Shown piece by piece: positions 8,520 through 17,596 of a stretch of DNA of 64,000 bases. The notes under the pieces are model-generated. The model saw only the letters and a list, made by a program, of their open reading frames with translations. It ran no database searches and was not told where the DNA came from. How positions within the stretch are numbered: the stretch's first letter is position 1; each line of letters begins with the position of its first letter. This stretch comes from Ruminiclostridium sp. (lineage in GTDB: Bacteria; Bacillota; Clostridia; Oscillospirales; Ruminococcaceae). Made by a program: the position numbers and the translations under genes. The DNA lies in assembly GCA_017935365.1 (NCBI GenBank), contig JAGBHT010000038.1, forward strand, positions 32,160 to 96,159. The letters are read 5' to 3'.

Positions 8520-9227
8520 ATGATGAAATCGGTACGCTTATTCAACGCAAACACGCTGTTCAAGGTTTCCCTCATTATGATTGTTATGGTTGCGGCAATA
8601 TATGTTATAGGCTTCTTAGTCGGCTCTGCCGCAGGAAAAAGCGACAAAGAAAACACAGACGACAGCGCAGCAGTCGCAGAGGAAAATGGCGATATTGCAT
8701 ATTCCGCCCTTAACACAGTGTGCTGTGTTATCGGCTTTGCAGGTGCGCTATTAATAAACGGCAACGCCATAAACCTTTACTATAAGGTTGACGGCAGTAA
8801 GTACGCAAGGACGATAAAGCACGGCGGAGAAAAGTTCTGCAAGTCGCTTGCCGGCTCGGTTCTGATCACGTCTGTTACTGCGATAGCCGCACCGCTTGTG
8901 CTAGGAATCTTCACGATCGCCACCGGTGAATTTGAACTGAGAGGTCTGCTGCCTATGGTACTGTTTTCGCTGGGTGCGTCGCTGTTGTCCGGCATTTTGA
9001 TAAGACCGCTGATATCAACGAGATCTGCCAATGCGAGGTCTTTTCTTCTCCTGATATCAATGCTTGTCGCATTTTTTATTATGACCTCTGTAACAACGGC
9101 GGTAAGCCATATAAGCTACACCGCTACACTTATCATGAGCATTGTAATGACGATGGTCGGAGCTGTCGGAACGGCAGTTTCTACAGCGTCCGCCTGCCGT
9201 TATATCAAGGAAAACTGGCAGTTCTGA
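8520..9227 (+). CDS. ABC-2-like membrane permease subunit
   Basis: 235-residue protein with about six predicted membrane helices, the first at residues 10-38. After it comes a short acidic extracellular or loop segment, then hydrophobic segments to the C-terminus. No catalytic motif is seen. It starts directly after the ATPase stop behind AAGGAGG, so it is translationally linked. Role inferred from gene order: membrane half of the GntR-controlled exporter. Confidence 0.75.
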   Translation: MMKSVRLFNANTLFKVSLIMIVMVAAIYVIGFLVGSAAGKSDKENTDDSAAVAEENGDIAYSALNTVCCVIGFAGALLINGNAINLYYKVDGSKYARTIKHGGEKFCKSLAGSVLITSVTAIAAPLVLGIFTIATGEFELRGLLPMVLFSLGASLLSGILIRPLISTRSANARSFLLLISMLVAFFIMTSVTTAVSHISYTATLIMSIVMTMVGAVGTAVSTASACRYIKENWQF

Positions 9228-9246
9228 GGATTTATAAGGAGAGTAT

Positions 9247-9936
9247 ATGAAAGATTTTCTTTTATCGCTGAAATTCATTCTAAAGCGTGTTTTCAGGCTT
9301 ACCGGCACCAATATAGCATGGCTTATCGCCACCGCTTTTATTGTTGTGATAGGAACAATCGCAATGGCTCTTGAGCCTGTTGCAAGAGGTGATTATGACT
9401 ATCAGTTTTATCTGATGATGCTACCATTCCTGTCGGTTTTCCTGTCTTTCGGACTATCGTCGGTCTATTCGGACGTTTATGCAAGCGTCTATATCCGCAC
9501 AAGCAGGCTGTACAAGTGCCTGCGGACGAGGGCGGTACAGGTATTTATGCTGATTTTCGACGTTGCGGCTCTAATACCGGCGGTTATAGTTACCGCTGTT
9601 GCAAACCCTGCCGCCCTGCCCGACTTTATACTTATATCGGCGATCGTAATCGGTATCAGTCTGCCGCTTTCATCGGCTTATTTCCTGATGTGGATGGTCT
9701 TCTGCGGATACTCGATATTCAACTTATTATCGGGCTTTTTCGGGGATGGATATATGGCGGATGGCTTTGCGCTTATGCCCGCTGAGCTTACCGACAGTCT
9801 GCCTGTTGCCGGGTTACTCGCAGTAGCGATACTGCTTGCGGGACTTGTGTTGTCATTCGTAATAGCAGATATAATATTCCGCATAAGAAAGCGCCCTCAG
9901 GGCAGACAGATGCTGAAAGGAGAGACGCAGGCATGA
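9247..9936 (+). CDS. Second membrane permease subunit
   Basis: 229-residue integral membrane protein with about six hydrophobic segments. The first spans LTGTNIAWLIATAFIVVIGT. A ribosome-binding AAGGAG precedes ATG 9247. Its last four bases overlap the next gene in an ATGA junction, so the C-N hydrolase is cotranslated with the exporter. It is probably the partner of the 8520-9227 protein. The family is not recognised beyond ABC-2-like. Confidence 0.7.
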   Translation: MKDFLLSLKFILKRVFRLTGTNIAWLIATAFIVVIGTIAMALEPVARGDYDYQFYLMMLPFLSVFLSFGLSSVYSDVYASVYIRTSRLYKCLRTRAVQVFMLIFDVAALIPAVIVTAVANPAALPDFILISAIVIGISLPLSSAYFLMWMVFCGYSIFNLLSGFFGDGYMADGFALMPAELTDSLPVAGLLAVAILLAGLVLSFVIADIIFRIRKRPQGRQMLKGETQA

Positions 9937-10724
9937 AGCTGACACTTGTACAGATGTCCATGACGGAGAGTATGGACGATAACCTTGAAAAGTCGCTCTG
10001 TGCCTGCGATAAGGCTAAGGACAGCGATTTTATATTCTTCCCCGAAATACAGCTCTCGCCGTTCTTTCCGCAGTACGAAAAGAGAGATGCAAGCAGGTAT
10101 CTTGTGACTATGGATTCGCCGTATGTTACGGCATTTATCGATAAGGCTAAGGAAATAAATTCCTGCATTGTGCCGAATGTGTATATGAAAATTGATAATA
10201 AATGTTATGATTGTTGCTTTGTGACCATTGGTACACAAGTGGTACATAAAATCGCAAAAATGGTACACATCGCGCAAGCGGAAAATTTTTACGAGCAGGA
10301 TTACTACACACCGTCCGACGACGGCTTCAAGGTTTTCGATACGCCGCACGGAAAGGTAGGAATTGTAATTTGCTATGATAGACATCTGCCCGAAAGCATA
10401 CGCACCTGCGTGCTGATGGGTGCAGAACTGGTAATTATCCCCACTGCAAACCTTACCACCGAGCCTATGGAAATGTTCGAGTGGGAAGTAAGAGTTCAGG
10501 CGATGCAAAACAGCGTGTTCATAGCTATGTGCAACCGTGTCGGAACGGAGGGAGAACTCACCTTTGCGGGAGAATCGATAGTCTGCGACCCGAACGGCAA
10601 CGTTATAGCAAAGGCAGGAGCGGAAGAGGAACTTCTTACCTGCGACATTGATCTCAGTGAAGCGGCAAGAATAAGAAACGCAAAGCCATACTTTGCCACA
10701 CGCAGGAAAGAATTTTATCTGTAA
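9933..10724 (+). CDS. Carbon-nitrogen hydrolase, nitrilase superfamily
   Basis: 263-residue amidohydrolase with the Glu-Lys-Cys triad of the superfamily: Glu in FFPEIQLSPF, Lys in the VVHKIAKMVH region, and Cys in GIVICYDRHLPES. Members cleave amides, nitriles or carbamoyl groups. The N-carbamoylputrescine amidase branch is one possibility and would suit an organism with the polyamine genes at 51-55 kb, but the substrate cannot be read from sequence. ATGA overlap with the permease gene places it last in the GntR-controlled operon. Confidence 0.85.
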   Translation: MKLTLVQMSMTESMDDNLEKSLCACDKAKDSDFIFFPEIQLSPFFPQYEKRDASRYLVTMDSPYVTAFIDKAKEINSCIVPNVYMKIDNKCYDCCFVTIGTQVVHKIAKMVHIAQAENFYEQDYYTPSDDGFKVFDTPHGKVGIVICYDRHLPESIRTCVLMGAELVIIPTANLTTEPMEMFEWEVRVQAMQNSVFIAMCNRVGTEGELTFAGESIVCDPNGNVIAKAGAEEELLTCDIDLSEAARIRNAKPYFATRRKEFYL

Positions 10725-10727
10725 CGC

Positions 10728-10756
10728 TTGACAAATAAAGTAAGCTGTGTTATAAT
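10728..10756 (+). promoter_or_regulatory. Consensus promoter for the ABC-F leader
   Basis: TTGACA (10728-10733), 17 bp, TATAAT (10751-10756), starting 4 bp after the hydrolase stop. The only downstream rightward gene is the ABC-F gene at 11213. Transcripts would therefore carry a leader of about 450 nt that includes repeat copy B. Confidence 0.8.
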
Positions 10757-10783
10757 CCGCTTGTATAGGAAGATACAATATTA

Positions 10784-10950
10784 CAGTTTGTGAAAAAGTC
10801 TCTTTTATAAAATAGAGTAAATTCTCTATCCCTATCCCCAAACCCCTTTCCCCAGGAAAGGGGCTAAGTGTGGGGCTGCCGCCCTCACCCCGCTTGGGGC
10901 TACGCCCCAAACCCCATTTTTAAAAGATATATAGGTTTTTCAACAAGCTG
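10784..10950. repeat. Dispersed hairpin-rich element, copy B
   Basis: 167 bp between CAGTTTGTGAAAAAG and TTTTTCAACAAGCTG, with the family's GC-rich core (cccctttccccaggaaagggg and a cttggggctacgcccc block). It begins 28 bp past the -10 box, inside the transcribed leader of the ABC-F gene. Confidence 0.8.
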
Positions 10951-10969
10951 TATATTATCAAAATCTAAA

Positions 10970-11189
10970 ATGAAAGGACCGAATGCAATGCGTACAAATT
11001 CCTGATAAGAGCAGAACGAAATACCCTTACAGCCCTTGCCGCTTTATGCAGTGAAACGGGCTTGGTTCTTCGTGTCTGCAATGCAGGAATGTATTGCTTT
11101 CGGTCTTGTATTATACCCTTTTTGCCGTGTATCATCTGACGGGAATCGGGATAAAAAGCCGTGGGAGTGTATATTCCTGCGGCTTTTTT
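10970..11189 (+). promoter_or_regulatory. Attenuator-like leader of the ABC-F gene
   Basis: The leader holds a short frame ATG 10988-TGA 11005 (Met-Arg-Thr-Asn-Ser) behind GAAAGGA; an in-frame ATG also exists at 10970. It ends in a strong intrinsic terminator, 11153-11189, whose stem arms are AAAAAGCCG and CGGCTTTTT with a U run. That terminator is 24 bp upstream of the ABC-F start. A short upstream frame plus terminator is the known layout for antibiotic-inducible ABC-F genes such as vmlR. The anti-terminator pairing was not worked out, and the peptide is a guess. Confidence 0.6.
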
Positions 11190-11212
11190 GATACAGAAAG
11201 GGGTATGATATT

Positions 11213-12730
11213 ATGTCTATGATCAGTGTAAACAATTTAACCTATTACTATGACGGCTGTGATGAAGCCGTATATGAAAACGTGTCATTCACGCTTGATA
11301 CGACCTGGAAAACGGGGCTTATCGGCAGAAACGGACGGGGTAAAACTACTCTTCTGAAACTGTTGACAGGTGAGCTTGACAACGGCGGTGCGGTCGGCAC
11401 AAAGGCTGAGTTCCTGTACTTTCCGTTTGAGGTAGAGGACAAGAACATGACAGGCAGTGAGCTTATCGGGGTGATATGCCCCGGCGTTGAGGAGTGGGAA
11501 GTTATCCGTGAACTGTCGTATATGGGGACGGAGTGCGACATTCTGTACAGACCGTTTTACACGCTGTCGGGCGGCGAACAGACAAGGCTGTTGCTGTGTC
11601 TGCTGTTCTTGCGTGACAACGCTTTCCTGCTGATAGACGAACCGACCAACTGCCTTGACCTTGACGCAAGGGAAATGATCGGCGACTATCTGAATAAAAA
11701 GAGCGGATTTATACTTGTGTCGCACGACCGTGATCTGCTCGACAAATGCACCGACCATATACTGTCGCTAAATCGCAGTGACACCGAGGTCATAAGCGGA
11801 AACTACAGCGTGTGGAAAGAGAATTTTGACCGAAAAGAAGCTAACGAGCTTATGCGTGACAAGAAGCTGAAAAGCGAGATAGGTCATCTCAAAGCCGCCG
11901 CAGAGCGCAGTAAGAAATGGGCTGAAACGGCGGAAAGCAGAAAGATAGGCTTCGACCCGACAAAAACGGAAAAATCGCTTGATCGGAGAGCCATTGAGGG
12001 TGCAAAGGCGAAAGCCCTTATGAAACGTATGAAAGCTGTCGAAAACCGCAGGCAGACGGCGATAGACGAAAAATCGGAACTTCTTAAAAACCGTGAATAT
12101 ATCGATATGCTGAAAATCCCGTATATCAGGGCAAAATCAGCAACGGTGCTTTCGGTGCAGAACCTTGTTCCGTACTATTGCGATAACGATAACGACAGCG
12201 ACGGCAACGCTTTATGCGAGCCTGTTTCGTTTACGCTTTCGGACGGGGAAAGGCTGTGTCTGTCAGGCAAAAACGGCTGTGGAAAATCTACTATTCTTAA
12301 AATCATAGCAGGTGCGGATATCAGCTACAGCGGAAGTATAGCGAAAGCGCCGGGGCTTAAAATATCGGTACTGCCGCAGGACACGGCGGGGCTATGCGGA
12401 ACGCTTGACGAATTTTCAGAGCGGCTCGGTGTTGACGCCGAGCTTGTCCGTGCGATACTCGCAAAGCTCGGATTTTCACGCAAGGAGCTTATAAACCGAA
12501 CTGAAAACCTCAGTGCGGGGCAGAAAAAGAAGGTGCTTATAGCGGGCAGTCTGGCTACACCTGCTAACCTCTATATATGGGACGAGCCGCTGAATTTTGT
12601 GGATATCATTTCGAGAATACAGCTTGAGCGGCTGCTGGGAGAAAATACACCGACTATGCTTCTTGCGGAGCATGACAGGTATTTTTGTGAGAATACGGGA
12701 ACGGGGAGGTTTTATATAACAAAAGGATAA
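11213..12730 (+). CDS. ABC-F ribosomal protection protein, Lsa-like
   Basis: 505-residue soluble protein with two ATPase domains and no membrane segments. Domain 1 has Walker A GRNGRGKTT, signature LSGGEQTRL and Walker B LLIDEPTNCLD. A charged linker spans roughly residues 195-290. Domain 2 has GKNGCGKST, LSAGQKKKV and IWDEPLNFVD. The opening WKTGLIGRNGRGKTTLLKLL and the second-domain EPLNFVDIISR resemble Lsa/Vga proteins, which displace lincosamide, pleuromutilin or streptogramin A drugs from the ribosome. The drug range is not predictable. The start is ATG 11213 after GAAAGGGG. Confidence 0.88.
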   Translation: MSMISVNNLTYYYDGCDEAVYENVSFTLDTTWKTGLIGRNGRGKTTLLKLLTGELDNGGAVGTKAEFLYFPFEVEDKNMTGSELIGVICPGVEEWEVIRELSYMGTECDILYRPFYTLSGGEQTRLLLCLLFLRDNAFLLIDEPTNCLDLDAREMIGDYLNKKSGFILVSHDRDLLDKCTDHILSLNRSDTEVISGNYSVWKENFDRKEANELMRDKKLKSEIGHLKAAAERSKKWAETAESRKIGFDPTKTEKSLDRRAIEGAKAKALMKRMKAVENRRQTAIDEKSELLKNREYIDMLKIPYIRAKSATVLSVQNLVPYYCDNDNDSDGNALCEPVSFTLSDGERLCLSGKNGCGKSTILKIIAGADISYSGSIAKAPGLKISVLPQDTAGLCGTLDEFSERLGVDAELVRAILAKLGFSRKELINRTENLSAGQKKKVLIAGSLATPANLYIWDEPLNFVDIISRIQLERLLGENTPTMLLAEHDRYFCENTGTGRFYITKG

Positions 12731-12738
12731 GCGTATAT

Positions 12739-12766
12739 GTAACGGCTTGTAAACGCAAGCCGTTAC
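12739..12766 (+). terminator. Hairpin after the ABC-F gene
   Basis: 11-bp perfect stem, GTAACGGCTTG with CAAGCCGTTAC, 8 bp past the stop. It is followed immediately by the 40-bp shared element at 12767 instead of a clean U tract. Confidence 0.6.
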
Positions 12767-12850
12767 TTGGCTATTATGACAATTTTTGTTAGCTATATTT
12801 CACAAAATATCGAGACAAGCCTTGATTTTGCATAGTATAAGTGATATTCT
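12767..12850 (+). promoter_or_regulatory. Shared upstream element and promoter of the metzincin-lipoprotein operon
   Basis: Direct repeats TTGGCTAT (12767-12774) and TTAGCTAT (12789-12796), period 22 bp, lie within a block of about 40 bp. That block recurs almost identically, inverted, at 48281-48316 upstream of the fifth lipoprotein gene. A promoter follows: TTGATT (12822-12827), 17 bp, TATTCT (12845-12850). The gap from proximal repeat to -35 is 25 bp here and 24 bp at the other locus, which argues for a common activator site. Confidence 0.6.
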
Positions 12851-12896
12851 AACAATAGAAAAGGTGTTTCCTTTTTTAAAATTAACGGAGGTACTT

Positions 12897-15425
12897 ATGA
12901 AAAAGAAAAAGCATTTATTCACTGTTTTACTATTGGCGATTTCACTACTCTCAACAAGCATACCTGTATATGCGCAAGAAAACGGAAACGCCGATAACGA
13001 AAACAGTACAAGCGAGGAAAGCTTTGAAGAAGCGGACAGAAATCTGCTCAAAGACTTAAAGCCGGGGGATCTCAGCCTTGTCGAACTTTCTGATAAGGAA
13101 CTTGACGACTATGAGATACCGGAAGTCATATCCGCAAAGGACATTAAGGAAAAAGAACACGCAAACCGCTTATTTGCACAGGAAACGGACGACTATTCGA
13201 TAGTATTCCAGAATAAAGACGGCTCAAAAACTATGTATTACTTTGACGAGCCGGTAAAGTATACCGACGAAAACGGTACTGTATGTGACAAAAGTACTAA
13301 GCTGTCAGAAGCGGATAAAGACGGATACGCTTTTGTAAGTGCAGAAAACGACATAAATGTATATATGCCCAAACAGCTCGACAGCGAAACAGGCATTATC
13401 GTTAAAAGCAACGAATATACTATTGAAATGTCACCTGTCGATTCGGATAAGGCAGATGTATCGGATATTATAGCCGAAACACAAAACAAATATGACGAAC
13501 ACGATATAGTTGAATATATCAATGTGTTCGGAAAAGATACAACGATAGAATACAGCGCTCAGCTCAACGGTGTAAAAGAGAATATCATACTCGACAGATA
13601 CAACGGAAAGAACGAGTTTTCTTTCGATGTTGATACAAACGGTCTTAGCCTTAAAGATGAGGACGGCTATTTTTCAATTGTTGACGATGAAAAGGCAGAG
13701 ATAGTCGGCGCTGTCAGCGAGGTAATACTGTTTGACAGCTCAAAAGGCGAAAACACAATAGTACCGCAGGGATATGTTACAGGATATACGGCAGTAAAAA
13801 ATGCCGATGGAAATTATACGATAACTATTACTCTTGACAATGAATGGCTGAAAAACGAAGCGGTATATCCGGTTACAATAGACCCGACCATAAAACTCAG
13901 CTCAAGCGGTAGCGGAAGCTCAAAGACAATACTTGACGCACCTTTATACAGCAAGAAAAGTACAACAAATTTCGGCTCTTATTCTATAGGAACGGTAGGC
14001 TATCAGGACAGCACCTACGGTGCAGGCAGACTTATTGTGCGCTTTCCCGGACTTGACAGCAACGCAACATATAAGAGCCTTAAAGCAAATGAAATTGAAA
14101 GTGCAAAGCTGTATATGTATGAGGGCACGGGAAATTCAGGTACTTCGACATTACAGGTGAGATATTCAAGCCAGACATCAGGGTGGGCTGAAACAGCACC
14201 TACATACGCAAATACAAGCGCAAGCGGCTCTGTAATGAGTACAACTAAAATATCCAAAAGCGGTTCTTATGCATTTGATTTTACTAAGTTGGCAGTTAAC
14301 AGCAAAAACTCCAAAAATGATATTAAAAAAGGTATCGTAATAACTAATACAAATGTAACAGATTCTTCACTGCGCCGCTCTTTCTATATGACGGAGTACA
14401 GTAGTTCTAAACCGAGAGTTGTTGTTGAATGGAATCCTTTGGTTGACGGTATGGCGTATGTGTTTAAGACAAGTAGTTCAAAATGTATCGGACGCTTTGA
14501 GGATTCAATATCAGAAAACAATATAACTACGAATGGATATAACAGCAACGAATATATTAATCCGGATCAAATTTGGATAACTAAAAAATCTCTCGCAGGC
14601 GGTTATTTAATCTATTCTGCAAAGAATAGTAGTGATGCTATATGTGCAACCCCTAACGCTAGTGTAGCAATATACAAATGCACATCGGAAACAAATCTGT
14701 ATTATTGCTGGGATTTTGAAAGAATAACCTCAAGCACCTATGCGATTAAAAACAAGTATAGCAGTAAATGGTTATATAAAAAATCTGACGGTAGCCTTGC
14801 CCTTACTGATAATCAAGCAAACCGACTGATACTTACCAAAGCAACCAGTAATTATCCATCAAGCTGGAAAGGCGGGTATTCGGGGCAATCCGGTACATAT
14901 AAGCTCAATATCATATTTAGCAATCAAACAGATTACAATGATTTGGCAAAAGCAGCGGAAGCATGGAATGGAATATGTGATAAAGTATGTGTAAAAGCAT
15001 ATCCGCCTAACTCTAATCCAAGCACAGGATTAAATGTAACTGTAGCAAGAAAGAACTTATCAACAGCAGGTATTGAAAATTCTTCAAAAGCGTATGCGGT
15101 TTTTTTGCCTAACTCTACAACCACAAATTATTTAAAAACTCAAGAAGATATAGGTGCAGAGAACCAAAAAAACTGGAGTAAAGGCGTAATATTTATTAAC
15201 CAAGACAAAAAAGGATTCTATTCTCTCAATAGTGAAAAACAGAATTCGTCTATTATGCATGAAGTGGGGCATGCTTTAAAGCTTTGTCATAGTGATGACA
15301 CAACATCACAGGGTAATAGATTTGGCATTGTTACATTGATGAGTAACGATTCTTCAACTGTAAATAAAGATATCACTTTATATGATAAAGCAAGTTTAAT
15401 TAAAAAATGGAGGGATATGCCATGA
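12897..15425 (+). CDS. Secreted multidomain metzincin metalloprotease
   Basis: 842-residue exported protein. The start is ATG 12897, 6 bases after GGAGG. Domains in order: signal peptide (MKKKKHLFTVLLLAISLLS, cleavage near VYA); an acidic region to about residue 330; a DNRLRE-like beta domain from about 335 (YPVTIDPTIKL) to 520; a ricin-like trefoil region at roughly 520-640; and a C-terminal protease domain. The zinc motif is HEVGHALKLCH, the full metzincin HExxHxxxxxH, with TLMSN as a likely Met-turn. The stop overlaps the first lipoprotein start (ATGA), so the two are cotranslated. Substrate unknown. Confidence 0.82.
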   Translation: MKKKKHLFTVLLLAISLLSTSIPVYAQENGNADNENSTSEESFEEADRNLLKDLKPGDLSLVELSDKELDDYEIPEVISAKDIKEKEHANRLFAQETDDYSIVFQNKDGSKTMYYFDEPVKYTDENGTVCDKSTKLSEADKDGYAFVSAENDINVYMPKQLDSETGIIVKSNEYTIEMSPVDSDKADVSDIIAETQNKYDEHDIVEYINVFGKDTTIEYSAQLNGVKENIILDRYNGKNEFSFDVDTNGLSLKDEDGYFSIVDDEKAEIVGAVSEVILFDSSKGENTIVPQGYVTGYTAVKNADGNYTITITLDNEWLKNEAVYPVTIDPTIKLSSSGSGSSKTILDAPLYSKKSTTNFGSYSIGTVGYQDSTYGAGRLIVRFPGLDSNATYKSLKANEIESAKLYMYEGTGNSGTSTLQVRYSSQTSGWAETAPTYANTSASGSVMSTTKISKSGSYAFDFTKLAVNSKNSKNDIKKGIVITNTNVTDSSLRRSFYMTEYSSSKPRVVVEWNPLVDGMAYVFKTSSSKCIGRFEDSISENNITTNGYNSNEYINPDQIWITKKSLAGGYLIYSAKNSSDAICATPNASVAIYKCTSETNLYYCWDFERITSSTYAIKNKYSSKWLYKKSDGSLALTDNQANRLILTKATSNYPSSWKGGYSGQSGTYKLNIIFSNQTDYNDLAKAAEAWNGICDKVCVKAYPPNSNPSTGLNVTVARKNLSTAGIENSSKAYAVFLPNSTTTNYLKTQEDIGAENQKNWSKGVIFINQDKKGFYSLNSEKQNSSIMHEVGHALKLCHSDDTTSQGNRFGIVTLMSNDSSTVNKDITLYDKASLIKKWRDMP

Positions 15426-16423
15426 AAAAAATTACTAATGCATCAGCACTTATTTTATCAGCACTTATGTTATTCGGCTGTACAAGTAACTCTGCAAACG
15501 GTGGTGTAGGAGATACTACACTGCCGAGCGAAAGTTCGGTTACTGAAAGCAAAAATGAAAGTTCAGGCGAAAGCTCGGCTACTGAAAACAGCTCCGAAAC
15601 AGATAATACAAGCAAGGAAAGTGAAGAAAACCTTGTTAAAAATATCGAGGGGTATCAGACGTTTTCGTATGATTCTTCGGTCTACGAAATTACAAACGAT
15701 AATAAATTTAAAAAAAGGCTGATTTCACCGTATGATTTTGAAGATTCGTTTGAGCCAAATTATACAAATTTAAAAAGATTTATGAGAGCGCCTGTAGTTG
15801 TAAAGTGCCATGTAGTAGGTGACAGCTATTTCATATTGGAGGGCAAATGCGGAGATGTTGAATTCAACCGTGACGAACATGACAAAGGCGTCTATACATG
15901 TATTTATACTCCGGTTATGATAGATGAAATAATTGATGATTTTGGTGTTAAAACCGACTATAACACAGGAGATATTGTATATGTAATGGAAGACTATATA
16001 CTTACTGAATCTTACAACAATAATAAACCTCTCGAATGGCTGGATGAAAGCATAAAAGATATAGAAAAAGTCATTGAAAATAATTCCGATAACTATTTGG
16101 CGGAACAATTTGGTGAGGCACTTGAATCTGATAAAAAATATCGTGACTATCTGACGTCACATCAGACTGTAATATCTACCAGAACGGTTTTATTAGAAAA
16201 AGGGCAGTCATATTTAATGATTTTTGATGAAAAAGCAAGGGGTTTTGTATTTGACAATAATCAATATGCCGCAAATTACACAGTGACTTTTGACCTTGAA
16301 AACGATGCGCCGAAAGTATATATGAGCGAGGAAGAAGATGCGGACTATTTCAATGGCTATTACCGTTACAGAGATCAGTGGAAATATCTTAAAGAAAAGT
16401 ACGGAGATCATTTCAAGAAATAA
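15422..16423 (+). CDS. Lipoprotein paralogue 1
   Basis: 333-residue lipoprotein of a family I do not recognise. The signal peptide ends in lipobox LMLFGC. A Ser/Thr/Glu-rich linker of about 45 residues follows, then EGYQTFSYDSS, which opens the folded part. Landmarks shared with the next genes: VGDSYF..KCGDV, YTPVMIDEIIDDF, GDIVYVMEDY, KGQSYLMIF and a C-terminal KEKYGDHFKK. The start overlaps the metzincin stop by four bases and has GGAGGG upstream. The alternation of GD-x-x-Y and GQSY motifs suggests a beta-barrel fold (inference). Confidence 0.8.
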   Translation: MKKITNASALILSALMLFGCTSNSANGGVGDTTLPSESSVTESKNESSGESSATENSSETDNTSKESEENLVKNIEGYQTFSYDSSVYEITNDNKFKKRLISPYDFEDSFEPNYTNLKRFMRAPVVVKCHVVGDSYFILEGKCGDVEFNRDEHDKGVYTCIYTPVMIDEIIDDFGVKTDYNTGDIVYVMEDYILTESYNNNKPLEWLDESIKDIEKVIENNSDNYLAEQFGEALESDKKYRDYLTSHQTVISTRTVLLEKGQSYLMIFDEKARGFVFDNNQYAANYTVTFDLENDAPKVYMSEEEDADYFNGYYRYRDQWKYLKEKYGDHFKK

Positions 16424-16453
16424 CGCGGAACTACAAAATCGAGGTAATCAATC

Positions 16454-17566
16454 ATGAAAAAACTAACAAAAACAACAGCACTCATTTTATCAGCAGTTAT
16501 GCTCTTCGGTTGTGCAAGTAACTCTGCAACCGGCAGTGTAGGTGATACTACACCGCCGGGGGAGAGTTCAGTCACGGACAGCAAAAACGAAAGTAAGGTT
16601 GAAAGCTCGGCTACTGAAAACAGCACAGCTATTGAACTTAGCAACGAAAAAGACGGCTTTATAAAAGATAGCAAAGGATATCTGTCTTTTTCCTATGAAA
16701 ATGATAAGTATCAGGTTAATTCTGTATCAATATATTCTGAACGTGAAGCGGTTGATGATATTTACATTTATCCGACAAATCCGATTCCGAATAATATCAT
16801 ATTCGGCACGTTATACTGGCCGGTTGCCATAAAGTGCCGAATAGCGGGCGAAAGCTTGTATTTTTCTGAGAAAAACAAGTGCGGCGATGTTACGGTAAAA
16901 TCCTCTGAATACAGCAAAAGCGGACAAGAGTATATTGATAAAATTTCCAAGCTCGACAATATGAATGCAAGTAATGATTATATGCTGGGTGTTTATACTC
17001 CTGTTATCGTTGAGGAAATAATCGATACATTTTCGTATCACCCGGATTTTCAAGTCGGAGACATTATTTATATTCAAGAAGATTACAATATCACCCGCGA
17101 CTTATATAGCTATTATAAACTTAAAAATCAGGACACATTAAAGTTTTTACAGGATAAATTGGACGAGTTGCAAAATGTAATAGATAAGGAATTAAAAAAT
17201 GGAGATAAAGCCAATGAAAAATATATAACTGAAATGCAGGCTCAAGTTAAAAAATATCAGCAAATGGAGAGCGAGTACAAGGCATACTATAAGTTTGTTG
17301 AAGAAAGCGACACTCCGGTACTGAATTTAAGCGTAGGATTTCCTATGCAAAAAGACAAATCATATTTTGCCTATGTGAACTCAACTAAAATCATAGATAC
17401 CATCGATGATAACAGTTACTACTATTCTTATGCGCAGAAATTCAATCTTGGTGACGAAGAACCGGAATCGCTGGGGGAGAATGAAAAATATAATTGGTTT
17501 CATTACAGTTATATTTATGGATGGGCTAATATGAAAGAAAAATACGGAGATCATTTCAAGAAATAA
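16454..17566 (+). CDS. Lipoprotein paralogue 2
   Basis: 370 residues with lipobox VMLFGC and the same low-complexity linker (GDTTPPGESSVTDSKNESK). A longer middle includes a charged helical insert around DTLKFLQDKLDELQNVIDKE. Shared landmarks are CGDV, YTPVIVEEIID, VGDIIYIQEDY, QKDKSYFAYVN and KEKYGDHFKK. The 30 bp before its ATG are identical to those before paralogue 3, and the first 45 or so codons are nearly identical, so the duplication is recent. It is most similar to paralogue 3. Confidence 0.8.
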   Translation: MKKLTKTTALILSAVMLFGCASNSATGSVGDTTPPGESSVTDSKNESKVESSATENSTAIELSNEKDGFIKDSKGYLSFSYENDKYQVNSVSIYSEREAVDDIYIYPTNPIPNNIIFGTLYWPVAIKCRIAGESLYFSEKNKCGDVTVKSSEYSKSGQEYIDKISKLDNMNASNDYMLGVYTPVIVEEIIDTFSYHPDFQVGDIIYIQEDYNITRDLYSYYKLKNQDTLKFLQDKLDELQNVIDKELKNGDKANEKYITEMQAQVKKYQQMESEYKAYYKFVEESDTPVLNLSVGFPMQKDKSYFAYVNSTKIIDTIDDNSYYYSYAQKFNLGDEEPESLGENEKYNWFHYSYIYGWANMKEKYGDHFKK

Positions 17567-17596
17567 CGCGGAACTACAAAATCGAGGTAATCAATC

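Noticed and set aside
9897..10910. 337-codon open frame antisense to the C-N hydrolase and repeat B
   Set aside because: It has no ribosome site or conserved motif, and overlaps a hydrolase with a complete catalytic triad and a noncoding repeat.
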